A DNA stretch of 64,000 nt from Microvirga vignae (GCF_001017175.1 NZ_LCYG01000042.1:23706-87705); one strand, 5' to 3'. Positions 17,554 through 26,924 are shown, numbered from the stretch's first letter. Made by a program: numbers and translations. Notes: generated from the sequence alone by a model not told the origin.

Positions 17554-18834
17554 CGGCGAGACGCATCCATATCGTCGGCGCCGGCATTGCCGGCCTGAGC
17601 GCCGCCCTCGCCGTCACGAAGGAAGGAGGCGAGGCCATTCTCTACGAGGCGGCCCCGCAGCCGGGCGGGCGCTGCCGCACGCTGCATCCTACTGTTGGCT
17701 TTCCTCATGACAACGGCACCCATGTGCTGTTCACGGCGAACCGGCATGCGCTGAACCTCCTCAAAGCCGTTGGGGCGAGGGACAGATGGATCGAGCCGGA
17801 GCCGAAAGGACTTCCCATTCACGATATGCGCACGGGAACCAAGCAACGCATCGGTCTGTCGCCCTGGTCCTGGCTGTGGCCGTCGCGACGCCCGAAAGGC
17901 TTGGGCCTTGCCGATCTCTCGCGCATCGTGCGCCTCGCCTTTCCGGCACAGGAATGCTCCGTGGGCTCCATCATCGGCGACAGGCCCATCATGGACAGTC
18001 TGATCGGCCCTCTCACGGTCGCCGTTCTCAACACGCCGCCGAATGTCGCCTCGGCCAAGCGGCTTGCTCTCGCATTGCGGCGTCTGCTGTGGCCGCGCTC
18101 AGGCCGGCTACTGGTGGCGAAGAATGGTTTAGGCGAGGATCTGATCCAACCAGCGGTCGCAGCCCTGCAGGCACGAAGCGTCTCTATCCTGACGGGACAG
18201 CGCCTGAGACACCTTCTGACCAATGGTGAGCGCGTCATCGGCTTGAGCCTGACGGATCGCACGGTCGCCCTTGGTCCTGAGGATTGTGTGATCCTGGCGC
18301 TACCGCCCTATGAAGTTGAACGCCTGATCCCTGTGTTGCCTGTGCCGCAGCGGTTCGAGGCAATCCTCAATATTCATTTCCGTCTCACAGGTCTCGAGAA
18401 GCCTCGCTTCATTGGTTTTACCGGAGCATTGACACAATGGCGTCTTGTGCGTCGTGATCATGTAAGCGTCACGATCTCGGCCGCGGATGCAGTGATTTGC
18501 CGGAACAGCACGGATCTCGCGATCAGTTTGGCGTGAGATCGCACCCACGCTGCGAGAATTGGGCCTCGACGCTGAGACTGATCGCCAGCCGGAGGCCCGC
18601 ATCGTGAAGGAGAAGCGCGCCACCATCCGTCAGGCCGCAATGCCGCTGCCACAGCCGCCGCTGCGACCCCTCGCCAATTTGGCGTTGGCTGGCGACTGGA
18701 TCGGCGTGCTCCCGGCCACCATTGAAAGTGCCGTCGCCTCGGGGGAAGAAGCGGTGTTGGCCCTGCATCATGCCCTTGGAGCCGGAGCCCACGTCTCTCG
18801 TCAACATTCGCTCCGACGAGAGGACGCCGCATGA
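17550..18834 (+). pseudogene. hpnE-like hydroxysqualene dehydroxylase, frameshifted near its 3' end
   Basis: Encodes an FAD-dependent amine-oxidase-like protein with IHIVGAGIAGLSAALAV, PQPGGRCRT and DNGTHVLF at its start, as in HpnE, which reduces hydroxysqualene to squalene. The first frame stops at 18536 just after TISAADAVICR. The C-terminal part (REIAPTLRELGL, VKEKRATIRQ, LANLALAGDWIGVLPATIES) continues in another frame to 18834. The shift falls near 18500-18540. The last block contains the FAD-contacting LALAGDW motif, so the unshifted product would be incomplete. Its stop overlaps an ATG (18831) that opens the ispH fragment. Confidence 0.8.
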
Positions 18835-18905
18835 CCGAGGATCGTCCGCCCTCACCGTTCTTCTTGCAGCGTCACGCGGATTCTGCGCAGGCATCGAGCG
18901 CGCTA
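18831..18905 (+). pseudogene. 5' fragment of an ispH (lytB)-like gene
   Basis: An ATG overlaps the hpnE stop. One frame over, the sequence reads LTVLLAASRGFCAGIERA, the signature opening of IspH with the first iron-sulfur cysteine in GFCAG. Homology ends immediately afterwards, about 30 bp before the convergent MATE gene stops at 18938. So only some 20 codons are left of about 310, and the ATG and the IspH-like block are out of frame. It is a deletion relic. Confidence 0.6.
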
Positions 18906-18937
18906 CTCGCACCGGTCGATCTCTCAAAGCCGATCTC

Positions 18938-20359
18938 TCAGCTCGCGAATGCCTCCTGAACATCCTGCGGCACGGCCGTGACAAGGCCGAGTCGGTCACG
19001 ACGCACCCAACGCCAGAGCATCAGCGAGGCGACGACGCCAAGCCCCATCGCCAAGCCGATCCAGATGCCGGTACCGCGAAGCGGCGTGCCGAAGGCCAGG
19101 ATCACGCCGAGCGGGAGACCGATGCCCCAATAGCCCAAGGCCGCATAGATCATCGGTACGCGTGTATCCTGCAAACCGCGCAACATGCCAGCGCCCACGG
19201 CCTGCGAGGCATCGGCGAGCTGGAAGATCGCAGCCATGATCAGGAAGGAAACGGCAAAGCCGATCACCGGCGCGTTCTTCGGATCGCTGAGATCCAGGAA
19301 GGCGCTCAGCAGCAGGTGCGGCGCGAAGAGCATGAGAGATGCGGTAACGATCATGAAGCTCGCCGCAAGAGCAAAAGCGGTCCAGCCCGCCCGCGTCACG
19401 CCCGCTGCATCCTGCGCGCCATAGGCCCTGCCCACGCGCACTGTCGCCGCCTGGCTCAATCCGAAGGGCACCATGAAGCAGAAGGATGCGATCTGCAGGG
19501 CAATGGCATGAGCGGCAAGCTCATTGGCACCGATGCGTCCCATGAGCAGCGCCGCCGCATTGAAGATCGTGACCTCGAAGGCAAGCGTCAGGCCGATGGG
19601 CACGCCGATGCGCCAAAGCGTCCGGTAACGCGGCCAGTCGGAGCGCCAGAAGCGTCCGAAGATGTGATAGCGTCTGAGCTTCGGATCGAGGCCAATCACA
19701 AGGGCCAGGGCCACGAACATGAAGGTGCTCGACACCACCGTGCCGACGCCTGCGCCGATCAGGCCGAGGTGAGGCATGCCGAACTTGCCAAACATGAAGC
19801 AATAGGCGGCCCCTAAGTTCACCGGCACAGCAAGAATGCCGATGATGAGGGGCCAACCGGGACGCTCCAATGCGGCCAGGAACGAGCGCAGCACCAGATA
19901 GAGCAGGAACGGCAGCAGGCTCCATTGGAGCGCGCGCATGTACTCGCCCGCCTCATGCGCGAGCCTCGGCTCCTGCCCCATGGCGAGGAGGATGAGTTCG
20001 CCGTTCCAGGAGACGATCCAGATCGGCACCGCAACAGTGAGCGCCGCCCAGAATCCCTGCCGGACCGTACGGCGCACCTCGCGGACGGAGTGACGCCTGC
20101 GACCCAGTTCCTCGGCAATCAGAGGCGAGGTTGCGCTCATGAGGCCGATGCCGAAAATCAGGAAGGCGAAATAAAGATTCGTGCCGAGCGCACCGGCCGC
20201 CAGGGCCTCGGAGCCGAGCCATCCCATGAGGATGACATCCGATGTCATCAGGGCGTTCTGCGCCACGTTGGTCAGAATCAGCGGCCAGCCCAAAGACAGC
20301 GTGGCCCGCAGCTCCGCCAGCCAGGCGGATTTATCGAATGTCTCATTTTTCGCGATCAT
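18938..20359 (-). CDS. MATE-family multidrug/Na+ or H+ antiporter (NorM-like)
   Basis: A 473-residue inner-membrane exporter with twelve hydrophobic segments in two similar halves. The N-terminal half contains LGWPLILTNVAQNALMTSDV and MGWLGSEALAAGALG. The second half repeats the plan (GVPIGLTLAFEVTIFNAAAL, MGRIGANELAAHAIALQIAS). These are diagnostic for MATE transporters, which expel cationic drugs or metabolites using ion gradients. The length is normal. It is convergent with the decayed hpn locus and divergent from the amidoligase gene. The substrate is unknown. Confidence 0.92.
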   Translation of the reverse strand: MIAKNETFDKSAWLAELRATLSLGWPLILTNVAQNALMTSDVILMGWLGSEALAAGALGTNLYFAFLIFGIGLMSATSPLIAEELGRRRHSVREVRRTVRQGFWAALTVAVPIWIVSWNGELILLAMGQEPRLAHEAGEYMRALQWSLLPFLLYLVLRSFLAALERPGWPLIIGILAVPVNLGAAYCFMFGKFGMPHLGLIGAGVGTVVSSTFMFVALALVIGLDPKLRRYHIFGRFWRSDWPRYRTLWRIGVPIGLTLAFEVTIFNAAALLMGRIGANELAAHAIALQIASFCFMVPFGLSQAATVRVGRAYGAQDAAGVTRAGWTAFALAASFMIVTASLMLFAPHLLLSAFLDLSDPKNAPVIGFAVSFLIMAAIFQLADASQAVGAGMLRGLQDTRVPMIYAALGYWGIGLPLGVILAFGTPLRGTGIWIGLAMGLGVVASLMLWRWVRRDRLGLVTAVPQDVQEAFAS

Positions 20360-20503
20360 GATGGCCGGTTCTTACCCAAAGGAAGCCCTGAAAGCCACAC
20401 CATGGCCTCGAAAAGAGGGGGAGAAAGCAAAAACAAGGAACTCAGCTAAACCGCGCCCGTTCACTCCCACGCCTCACGCTTTCGCGTTCTGCCGGAGTTC
20501 CCG

Positions 20504-21481
20504 ATGGCGCAGACTGCGCTTCCCACGTCGATCGATTTTCTTGCGCCTCCCGTGCTTTGCAACGAGCAGGGCGAGGTGCGCACGGTCGGCGTGGAGATCG
20601 AGTTCGTGGGGCCCTCCGCCGAGAAGACGGTGCAAGCCTTGCAGGAAGCGCTGGGCGGCCGGCTCATCGAGGTGGACCCGCATTCCTTCGCCCTGAAGGA
20701 TTCAGCTATCGGCGAGCTGACGGTCGAGCTCGACAGCCGCTTCCTGCATCCGGGCAAGAGCGCAGGCAGCCAGAAAGGCGTGCTACCCAAGATCGCGGCC
20801 CTCTTCGGCTTTGCCGCAAGCTATCTCGTGCCCTGCGAGCTGGTGACGGCACCGACCCCCATCGACCGCCTGCAGGAGCTCGACCGAATTCTCGGTATCC
20901 TGCGCAAGCTCGGCGCGAAGGGCACCCAGGATGCGCCTTTCTACGCCTTTGGGCTTCACTTCAATCCGGAGATCCCCCGTCAGGATGCTCAGACCCTTGC
21001 AGCCTTCATGAAGAGCTTCGTGCTCCTGAACCCTTGGCTGCGCCGCGAGGTCTCGCCCGACCGCACCCGCGATCTCCTTGGCTTCGCCGATCCGTTCCCG
21101 GCAGATTACGTGCGCATGATCGCCTCGCCCGACTACTGGCCCGACATCCCGCGTTTCATTGATGATTATCTGGCGGCAAACCCCACCCGCAACCGGGACC
21201 TCGATCTGCTCCCGCTCTTGCATCATCTCGACAAGGAGCGCGTGCGCGCCGTGCTGCCGAACGAAAAGATCAACGGACGGCCGACCTTTCACTATCGGCT
21301 ACCCGATGCACGCGTGAGCGACCCAGGCTGGAGCATCGCGCCGGATTGGAACCGCTGGGTGGCGGTGGAGCGCTTGGCTGCCGGTCGCGAGAAACTCGAC
21401 ATGGTGGGCGGCACCTATCTGGCTTTCGAAGGCGAGGACAAAAGCTGGGCCAACGTGGTGGAGCAGGTCGTGCGGTCATGA
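20504..21481 (+). CDS. Amidoligase family protein (glutamine-synthetase-like fold, PF12224 type)
   Basis: A 325-residue cytoplasmic protein predicted to form amide bonds at the expense of ATP. It has the family's early acidic strand TVGVEIEFVG, then ELTVELDSRFL and the metal/ATP-site strand FYAFGLHFNPE. These correspond to the Glu and His clusters of the glutamine-synthetase-like fold. The C-terminal half (DFPADYVRMI-like segment, DLDLLPLLHHLD, INGRPTFHYRLPD) matches what I recall of proteobacterial amidoligases. The stop overlaps the start of a class I amidohydrolase (ATGA, 21478-21481), so the two should work together, one making and one removing a gamma-glutamyl-type linkage. The substrate is not known for this family. 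Confidence 0.8.
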   Translation: MAQTALPTSIDFLAPPVLCNEQGEVRTVGVEIEFVGPSAEKTVQALQEALGGRLIEVDPHSFALKDSAIGELTVELDSRFLHPGKSAGSQKGVLPKIAALFGFAASYLVPCELVTAPTPIDRLQELDRILGILRKLGAKGTQDAPFYAFGLHFNPEIPRQDAQTLAAFMKSFVLLNPWLRREVSPDRTRDLLGFADPFPADYVRMIASPDYWPDIPRFIDDYLAANPTRNRDLDLLPLLHHLDKERVRAVLPNEKINGRPTFHYRLPDARVSDPGWSIAPDWNRWVAVERLAAGREKLDMVGGTYLAFEGEDKSWANVVEQVVRS

Positions 21482-22179
21482 CGAGGCCTTTGATCGGCGT
21501 CACCACGTCAAGGCGTGGCGGTTGGCGCAGTTACCTCATGCATCGCCTGGCGCTCGCCCGCGTGGGTGCGCGCTCCGTTCGACTCGTGCCAGGCGAGCCC
21601 CTGCCTGAGGAGCCCTTGCAAGGCCTCGTCATCGGCGGTGGCGACGATATCGGCGCGGAGATCTATGGCGGAAAGGTTCTGCCCGACGTGCGCATCGACC
21701 CGGAGCGCGACAAGATGGAGTTGTCGCTCCTGAAAGCTGCGCTGCCTCAGCAACTCCCCATCCTCGGCATCTGCCGGGGCTCGCAGATGATTAACGTGGC
21801 TCTGGGAGGAACCCTGCACACGGATATCTACGAGGTCTATGTTCAGGCGCCGAAGATGCGCACGGTTCTGCCGAAGAAGCGTGTGGCCATCGAGCCGGAT
21901 TCCCGGCTAGACAGGATCCTGCGCTGCAATCCCTGCCTCGTGAATGCATTGCATCATCAATCCGTGGATCGGCTCGGCGAGGGATTGAAGATCGCAGCCC
22001 GCGACGAGAGCGGGATCGTTCAGGCCATCGAGAACGAGAAGGCGCCGTTCCTCATCGGCGTTCAATGGCATCCTGAGCTTCTGGTCTGGAAGAAGCCGCA
22101 GCAACGGCTGTTCGCCGCGCTTGTGCGGGCGGCGGAAGAAGTCGCCGCTCCTTTGACGGCTGCGGCCATGGTCTCGTGA
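21478..22179 (+). CDS. Class I glutamine-amidotransferase-like gamma-glutamyl hydrolase (peptidase C26)
   Basis: I start it at 21478, where ATG overlaps the amidoligase stop, giving 233 residues. An upstream in-frame extension would lie inside the amidoligase gene. The triad is visible: nucleophile Cys 99 in LGICRGSQ, and His 198 and Glu 200 in VQWHPELL. The region LVIGGGDDIGAEIYGG and MINVALGGTLHTDIY match gamma-glutamyl-gamma-aminobutyrate hydrolases (PuuD-like), which cleave gamma-glutamyl amides. Coupling to an amidoligase suggests a make-and-trim pair acting on the same small molecule or tagged protein. It ends one base before the convergent kinase gene. Confidence 0.88.
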   Translation: MTRPLIGVTTSRRGGWRSYLMHRLALARVGARSVRLVPGEPLPEEPLQGLVIGGGDDIGAEIYGGKVLPDVRIDPERDKMELSLLKAALPQQLPILGICRGSQMINVALGGTLHTDIYEVYVQAPKMRTVLPKKRVAIEPDSRLDRILRCNPCLVNALHHQSVDRLGEGLKIAARDESGIVQAIENEKAPFLIGVQWHPELLVWKKPQQRLFAALVRAAEEVAAPLTAAAMVS

Positions 22180-23742
22180 TCAGCTCACGCGCTTCGTCGT
22201 GCGCGGGAACAGCGGCACGATCTTGTTGTCATCATCATGCGGCGTCAGGTGGCGCTGGATCGCGGCATGCAGATCGCGGCTGATGATGGGCTTTTGCAAC
22301 AGCGGGAACTCGCCCGCATCACCTGCTGCGACCGGATTACCTGTGATCAGCAGAACGGGAAGTCCGGGGAAGATCTGACACACCTCGCGGGCCAGCATGA
22401 AACCGTTCATGGTGCCCGGCATGGCGATATCGGTCAGTACGAGACTGGGCCTGCGCGCATTCAGGCTCTTGATGGCCTGCGCGGCATCGGTGGCGATGCT
22501 GGTAACATAGCCGAACTCTTCCAGGGTGGATTGCAGAGCGAGAGCAACCTCGAGCTCGTCCTCAACGATGAGAACCTCCGCATTCTGTCGCATGTCCTCG
22601 CTCGGCAGTTCATCGTCGCCATTGCCTCCGAAAGGCAGCATCGTCGCGGCCTGGGCGCGCGGCAGGTATAACGTGATCGCCACATCCATGCCGTTGCGGG
22701 AAACCTTCGAGGCTCCGCCGATGCCTTGCAGGAAATGCAAGCTGCGGTTCAGGCGCAGCCATGACGAGACATCGATGTCCTGCAGCGTGAAGGCCGGTTC
22801 TGCAGCCTCATCCAGATCCGGGGAATTTTCCCCGGCAATGCTGCGGATCGTGAGCTGAACAAAGTCACCCTCGATCTCCAGATTCGGGAGGGAGCCCTTC
22901 TCGACCTGCGCGTTCTGCGCTTCGAGAGAGATCGCACCACCCTGGGTCAGAGCATCGCGCACATAGGCGCTCAAGGTCACAATTGCCGTTTCGATATCAT
23001 CTGAATCGGCCTCGACCGGCCAGAGCTCCTCGTCCAACGATACACGCAGCTCTACGGTGTCGCGCAGGAGGGAGCGCCCCATCAAGGCTGCAACTGAATT
23101 AATTCTTTCAGACAGGTCGAGATATTGAACCTTGGGTTCACTCTGCCGGGCGAAAGCGGCGGACTTGGCGATGAGTTTGGCAGCCTGATCGGATGCCACG
23201 AGCGCCGACAGCAGCTTGCGCTGGATCGATGGTTGATCCTTCATCTGCCGGGCAACCGCATCGATATTGGCGCTGATCACCATGAGCTTGTTGTTGAGAT
23301 CATGAATGATTCCCTCCCGCAGGTGCTCGACGGCCTGAGCCTTCTGAATGCGGCGCAGAACTTCCTCGTCCTCGACGGGAGATGGTTCTTCAGAAGAATG
23401 GAGCGCCACCTGCGCCGCAGCCGGCTCGACGGTGATGGTCTCAAAGATGGACGCATCATTGATAACCGGCTTCTTTCGCTTGAGGATCCTGCGGACCTGC
23501 CGCCCCACCAGCAAAGGAGCCCCCGCTGCAACCGACAGGAAGAGGGCCAGAGCGACGACAAGGGTTTCCGAGTTTCGGGTATAGGCAGCCCCCGCCAGCG
23601 CCAGACCTGATAGAATCAGGGCGCAGGACAAGATCAGAAAGGACAGCCTCAGGATCGCTGGCACCGGTTGCTCGCGTTTCTCACAAACCCATTGACCTGA
23701 CGCCCGCAAGACGCCACTTCGGGACGTTATCTTGTGTAGCAC
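22180..23742 (-). CDS. Hybrid sensor protein: degenerate histidine kinase plus receiver domain
   Basis: A 520-residue inner-membrane protein with two N-terminal membrane segments (about 29-53 and 60-80). It has a phospho-acceptor helix with His 147 in LREGIIHDLNNKLM, an ATPase-like domain and a C-terminal receiver with Asp near 438 in LVLTDIAMPG and a conserved Lys in LLQKPI. The ATPase domain looks damaged. The N-box Asn of the usual NARDAM motif is replaced (TLSAYVRDAL). Where family members have a DTGTGM-type G box and a GTGLGL lid, this one reads IAGENSPDLDEAAEPAFT and LQGIGGASKV. It may therefore be a phosphatase, a phosphotransfer scaffold or a pseudokinase. No cognate regulator lies adjacent. 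An AT-rich 57-bp gap separates it from divergent bglX. Confidence 0.82.
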   Translation of the reverse strand: MLHKITSRSGVLRASGQWVCEKREQPVPAILRLSFLILSCALILSGLALAGAAYTRNSETLVVALALFLSVAAGAPLLVGRQVRRILKRKKPVINDASIFETITVEPAAAQVALHSSEEPSPVEDEEVLRRIQKAQAVEHLREGIIHDLNNKLMVISANIDAVARQMKDQPSIQRKLLSALVASDQAAKLIAKSAAFARQSEPKVQYLDLSERINSVAALMGRSLLRDTVELRVSLDEELWPVEADSDDIETAIVTLSAYVRDALTQGGAISLEAQNAQVEKGSLPNLEIEGDFVQLTIRSIAGENSPDLDEAAEPAFTLQDIDVSSWLRLNRSLHFLQGIGGASKVSRNGMDVAITLYLPRAQAATMLPFGGNGDDELPSEDMRQNAEVLIVEDELEVALALQSTLEEFGYVTSIATDAAQAIKSLNARRPSLVLTDIAMPGTMNGFMLAREVCQIFPGLPVLLITGNPVAAGDAGEFPLLQKPIISRDLHAAIQRHLTPHDDDNKIVPLFPRTTKRVS

Positions 23743-23799
23743 GAATGAACGACAGGCGAGATAGCTCTCGCAATAAAGTTCTCGTTCCGGATTAAGGAG

Positions 23800-26040
23800 A
23801 TGAATGTGCGGCTTTCTTATGTCCTTGGCCTTCTGTCAGCCGTGGCCGTGTCCAGCCTACCCCTGAACGGAGTTACAGCGCAGGAGGCCGTCGAGCGCCG
23901 TGTGAACGAGTTGCTCGGGCAGATGACCCTGGAAGAGAAAGTCGGACAGTTGAACCTCGTCTCTCACGGCCCTCCTCTGCGCTGGGAAGACATTTCCGAG
24001 GGTAAGGCCGGAGCGGTGCTGAACTTCAACAATGCCGAAGACGTGGCCCGGGCACAGGCGCTCGTCCAGCAATCGCGGCTCAAGATTCCGCTGCTCTACG
24101 GCCTCGACGTCCTACACGGCTTCCGTACCCAATTCCCCCTCCCCTTGGGAGAAGCCGCAGCCTTCAACCGGCGCATCTCGTTTCTCGCCTCCGAGTGGGC
24201 CGCGAAGGAAGCTTCTTACGTGGGCGTGAACTGGACATTCGCTCCCATGGCCGACCTCTCACGTGACAGCCGCTGGGGCCGCATCGTCGAAGGATTTGGC
24301 GAGGACCCCTATCTCGGCTCCGTGCTGACGGCCGCGCGGGTGGAAGGTTTCCGGAAAGGCGGTCTCGCTGCTGCCACGAAGCACTTCGCGGGCTACGGTG
24401 CGCCCCAGGGCGGGCGCGACTACGACACCACCTACATCCCCCGCGCGGAGATGTACGATACCTATCTCCCCTCATTCCGCGCAGCGGCGGAAGCAGGCTC
24501 GGCGAGCTTCATGGCCGCCTTCAATGCCCTCAACGGCGAGCCCTCGACCGCGAATGCGTGGCTGTTGACGGATGTGCTGCGCAAGCAATGGGGCTTTGAC
24601 GGCTTCGTCACCTCCGACTGGGTCGGCATCGGTGAACTGGTGAACCACGGTGTCGCGGCCGATGGCGCCGAGGCGGCGCGCAAGGCGATTCTCGCCGGCG
24701 TCGACATGGACATGATGGGCCAGCTCTACATCAGGCATCTACCCGACGAGGTGCGCGCTGGCCGCGTGCCGGAAAGCGTGATCGATGAATCGGTCCGCCG
24801 AATCCTACGCACCAAGATGCGTCTCGGTCTCTTCGAGCAGCCCGCCATCGACCCCAAGCGCACGGATGCGAACTTCCCCTCCAAGGAAGCGCGCCAGGCC
24901 GCACGTGAGGTTGCGCGCGAAACCCTGGTGCTGTTGCAGAACAAAGACGACCTGCTGCCGGTGAAATCCGGCACTCGCTCGATCGCCGTCATCGGGCCCC
25001 TCGCCGATGCGCCTCAGGACCAGATGGGCCCGCATGCCGCCCGCGGTCACAAGGAAGACAGCGTCACGATGCTTCAGGGCATCCGCCAGCGTGCACAATC
25101 CGCCGGAATCACGGTGAACCATGCGCCTGCCTGCGATCTCATGTGCCGCTCGACGGAACAGCTGTCCGCAGCCATTGAGGCTGCAAAAAAGGCCGATCTC
25201 GTGATCGCCGTCTTCGGCGAGCCGCAGGAGCTTTCGGGCGAGGCGGCCTCTCGTGCCTATCTCGACCTCAGCGGCAAGCAGAAGGAGGTTCTGGAGGCGC
25301 TCGCCGATACAGGCAAGCCGATCGCGCTCGTGGTCATCGGCGGTCGCCCTCAGGTCCTGAACTCACTGGTAGAGCGCATCCCGTCGATCCTCATGGCTTG
25401 GTATCCAGGCACCGAGGGCGGCAATGCCGTGGCCGATGTGCTGTTCGGCGATTTCAACCCGAGTGGCAAGCTCCCTCTCACATGGCCGCGCGCTACGGGC
25501 CAGTTGCCCATGTACTACAACCGCCTGCCCTCGAGCCGCCCGACTCTTCCGAACAACCGCTTCACGCTGCAATACATCGATGAAGCCATCACGCCGCTCT
25601 ACCCGTTCGGCTGGGGCCTCAGCTATACGCAGTTCGCGTATTCGGACGCGACCATTGGGCAAAAGCAGCTCGATGCAGGTCAGATGCTGGACGTGTCCGT
25701 GAACGTGACAAACAAGGGATCACGGGCCGGACAAGAAGTGGTGCAGCTTTACACCCGTGATCCGGTGGCAAGCCGCAGCCGCCCTCTGCGCCAGTTGAAG
25801 GCCTTTGAGAAGATCAGTTTGAATCCGGGTGAGACGAAGCGCGTGAGCTTACGCGTTCCGGTCGAATCCCTGGGCTTCCATCTCGACGACGGCAGCTATG
25901 TCGTCGAGGCGGGCGCGATCCAGGTTTTCGTCGGTGGGAGTTCTCTAGCCGGACAGGTAGGCGAGGTGGAGATCGTGAAGACGATCAGCCTGCCGCCTGA
26001 TGAACGGCGCGCCTCTGCCTCCACCAGCGTCGTGCAGTAA
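23800..26040 (+). CDS. bglX: Periplasmic beta-glucosidase, glycoside hydrolase family 3
   Basis: A 746-residue exported hydrolase with a signal peptide ending near GVTAQ. The barrel contains MTLEEKVGQLNLVSHG, GLDVLHGFRTQFPLPLGEA, DSRWGRIVEGFGEDPYLG and KHFAGYGAPQGGRDYD. The catalytic nucleophile is the Asp in GFVTSDWVGIGE. The alpha/beta sandwich and a C-terminal fibronectin III-like domain (LDVSVNVTNKGSRAGQEVVQ) complete the BglX layout. The length matches E. coli BglX. It probably releases glucose from beta-linked oligosaccharides in the periplasm. It is followed by a strong terminator. Confidence 0.92.
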   Translation: MNVRLSYVLGLLSAVAVSSLPLNGVTAQEAVERRVNELLGQMTLEEKVGQLNLVSHGPPLRWEDISEGKAGAVLNFNNAEDVARAQALVQQSRLKIPLLYGLDVLHGFRTQFPLPLGEAAAFNRRISFLASEWAAKEASYVGVNWTFAPMADLSRDSRWGRIVEGFGEDPYLGSVLTAARVEGFRKGGLAAATKHFAGYGAPQGGRDYDTTYIPRAEMYDTYLPSFRAAAEAGSASFMAAFNALNGEPSTANAWLLTDVLRKQWGFDGFVTSDWVGIGELVNHGVAADGAEAARKAILAGVDMDMMGQLYIRHLPDEVRAGRVPESVIDESVRRILRTKMRLGLFEQPAIDPKRTDANFPSKEARQAAREVARETLVLLQNKDDLLPVKSGTRSIAVIGPLADAPQDQMGPHAARGHKEDSVTMLQGIRQRAQSAGITVNHAPACDLMCRSTEQLSAAIEAAKKADLVIAVFGEPQELSGEAASRAYLDLSGKQKEVLEALADTGKPIALVVIGGRPQVLNSLVERIPSILMAWYPGTEGGNAVADVLFGDFNPSGKLPLTWPRATGQLPMYYNRLPSSRPTLPNNRFTLQYIDEAITPLYPFGWGLSYTQFAYSDATIGQKQLDAGQMLDVSVNVTNKGSRAGQEVVQLYTRDPVASRSRPLRQLKAFEKISLNPGETKRVSLRVPVESLGFHLDDGSYVVEAGAIQVFVGGSSLAGQVGEVEIVKTISLPPDERRASASTSVVQ

Positions 26041-26050
26041 ACCTTAACCG

Positions 26051-26081
26051 AGCCGCCCGAAGCCACTTCGGGCGGCTTTTT
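26051..26081 (+). terminator. Rho-independent terminator of bglX
   Basis: A perfect 12-bp stem (AGCCGCCCGAAG at 26051-26062 with 26066-26077), a 3-nt loop and a TTTTT run. It starts 10 bp after the bglX stop codon. Confidence 0.92.
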
Positions 26082-26123
26082 GATTGGTGGACCCCGCCAG
26101 TCAGGCGCAGTAATGTTTCCCCA

Positions 26124-26924
26124 ATGGACGTACAGCTGAAACATGCCAAGCACCGCATCGTCGCCGCCCGAACTTTAAGGTCGGTGAAGACAATTGCTGC
26201 CTCTGAGCGGACAGGCGCAGCAGATACGCTCCTCGGCATGGCGCTCACCTTCATCGCGGGCGCGATCAATGCCGGCGGCTTTCTCGCCGTCGGGCAATAC
26301 ACGTCGCATATGTCCGGCATTCTCTCGTCCATGGCGGACAATCTGGCCCTGGGCAGCGTGACGCTTGTTGCGGTTGGCCTTGCAGCATTCGTTCCCTTCG
26401 TCTCAGGGGCAGCCTGCTCCGCGATGCTGATCAATTGGGGCAGGCGGCATCATCTTGGCAGCCGCTATGCCCTGCCCCTGATGCTGGAGGCCGTGCTTTT
26501 GTGCATCTTCGGCGTGCTGGGCTGGATGGCGCATCCATCGCCCCGATTCTTTGCGGGTGCCATACCGCTTCTTTGCTTCATCATGGGTCTGCAGAATGCC
26601 ACGGTGACGAAGATCTCCGGCGCGCGCATGCGCACGACCCATGTCACCGGCATCGTGACGGATATCGGCATCGAACTCGGCAAACTTCTTTACTGGAATC
26701 GTAGCCGGAATCTCGAAGGACTCGTGATGGCAGACCGCGAGAAGCTGCGCCTGCTGCTCCTGCTGCTCGGCTCGTTCCTCACCGGCGGAGTCACGGGCGC
26801 CATCGGCTTTAGCCATCTCGGCTTCCTGTTCTCCCTGCCCTTCTCCCTGCTGCTCGTGCTGCTGGCGGGCCCACCGCTCGCGGAGGATTTCATCGGCCAC
26901 GCCAATCCTTCGCAAACACGGTAA
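26124..26924 (+). CDS. YoaK/DUF1275 family membrane protein
   Basis: A 266-residue integral membrane protein with about six helices after a 30-residue cytoplasmic start. The DUF1275 pattern is clear: FIAGAINAGGFLAVGQYTSHMSG, then MGLQNATVTKISGARMRTTHVTGI with the characteristic TT.TG. The family is widespread and its role is unknown; transport of a small molecule is often assumed. It lies alone between the bglX terminator and alanine dehydrogenase. Confidence 0.85.
   Translation: MDVQLKHAKHRIVAARTLRSVKTIAASERTGAADTLLGMALTFIAGAINAGGFLAVGQYTSHMSGILSSMADNLALGSVTLVAVGLAAFVPFVSGAACSAMLINWGRRHHLGSRYALPLMLEAVLLCIFGVLGWMAHPSPRFFAGAIPLLCFIMGLQNATVTKISGARMRTTHVTGIVTDIGIELGKLLYWNRSRNLEGLVMADREKLRLLLLLLGSFLTGGVTGAIGFSHLGFLFSLPFSLLLVLLAGPPLAEDFIGHANPSQTR

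Noticed and set aside
17160..18540. The two frameshifts in hpnD and hpnE as sequencing errors
   Set aside because: They are not in homopolymers and are accompanied by clear gene truncations on both sides of the locus, so decay is the better reading. Raw reads would decide.
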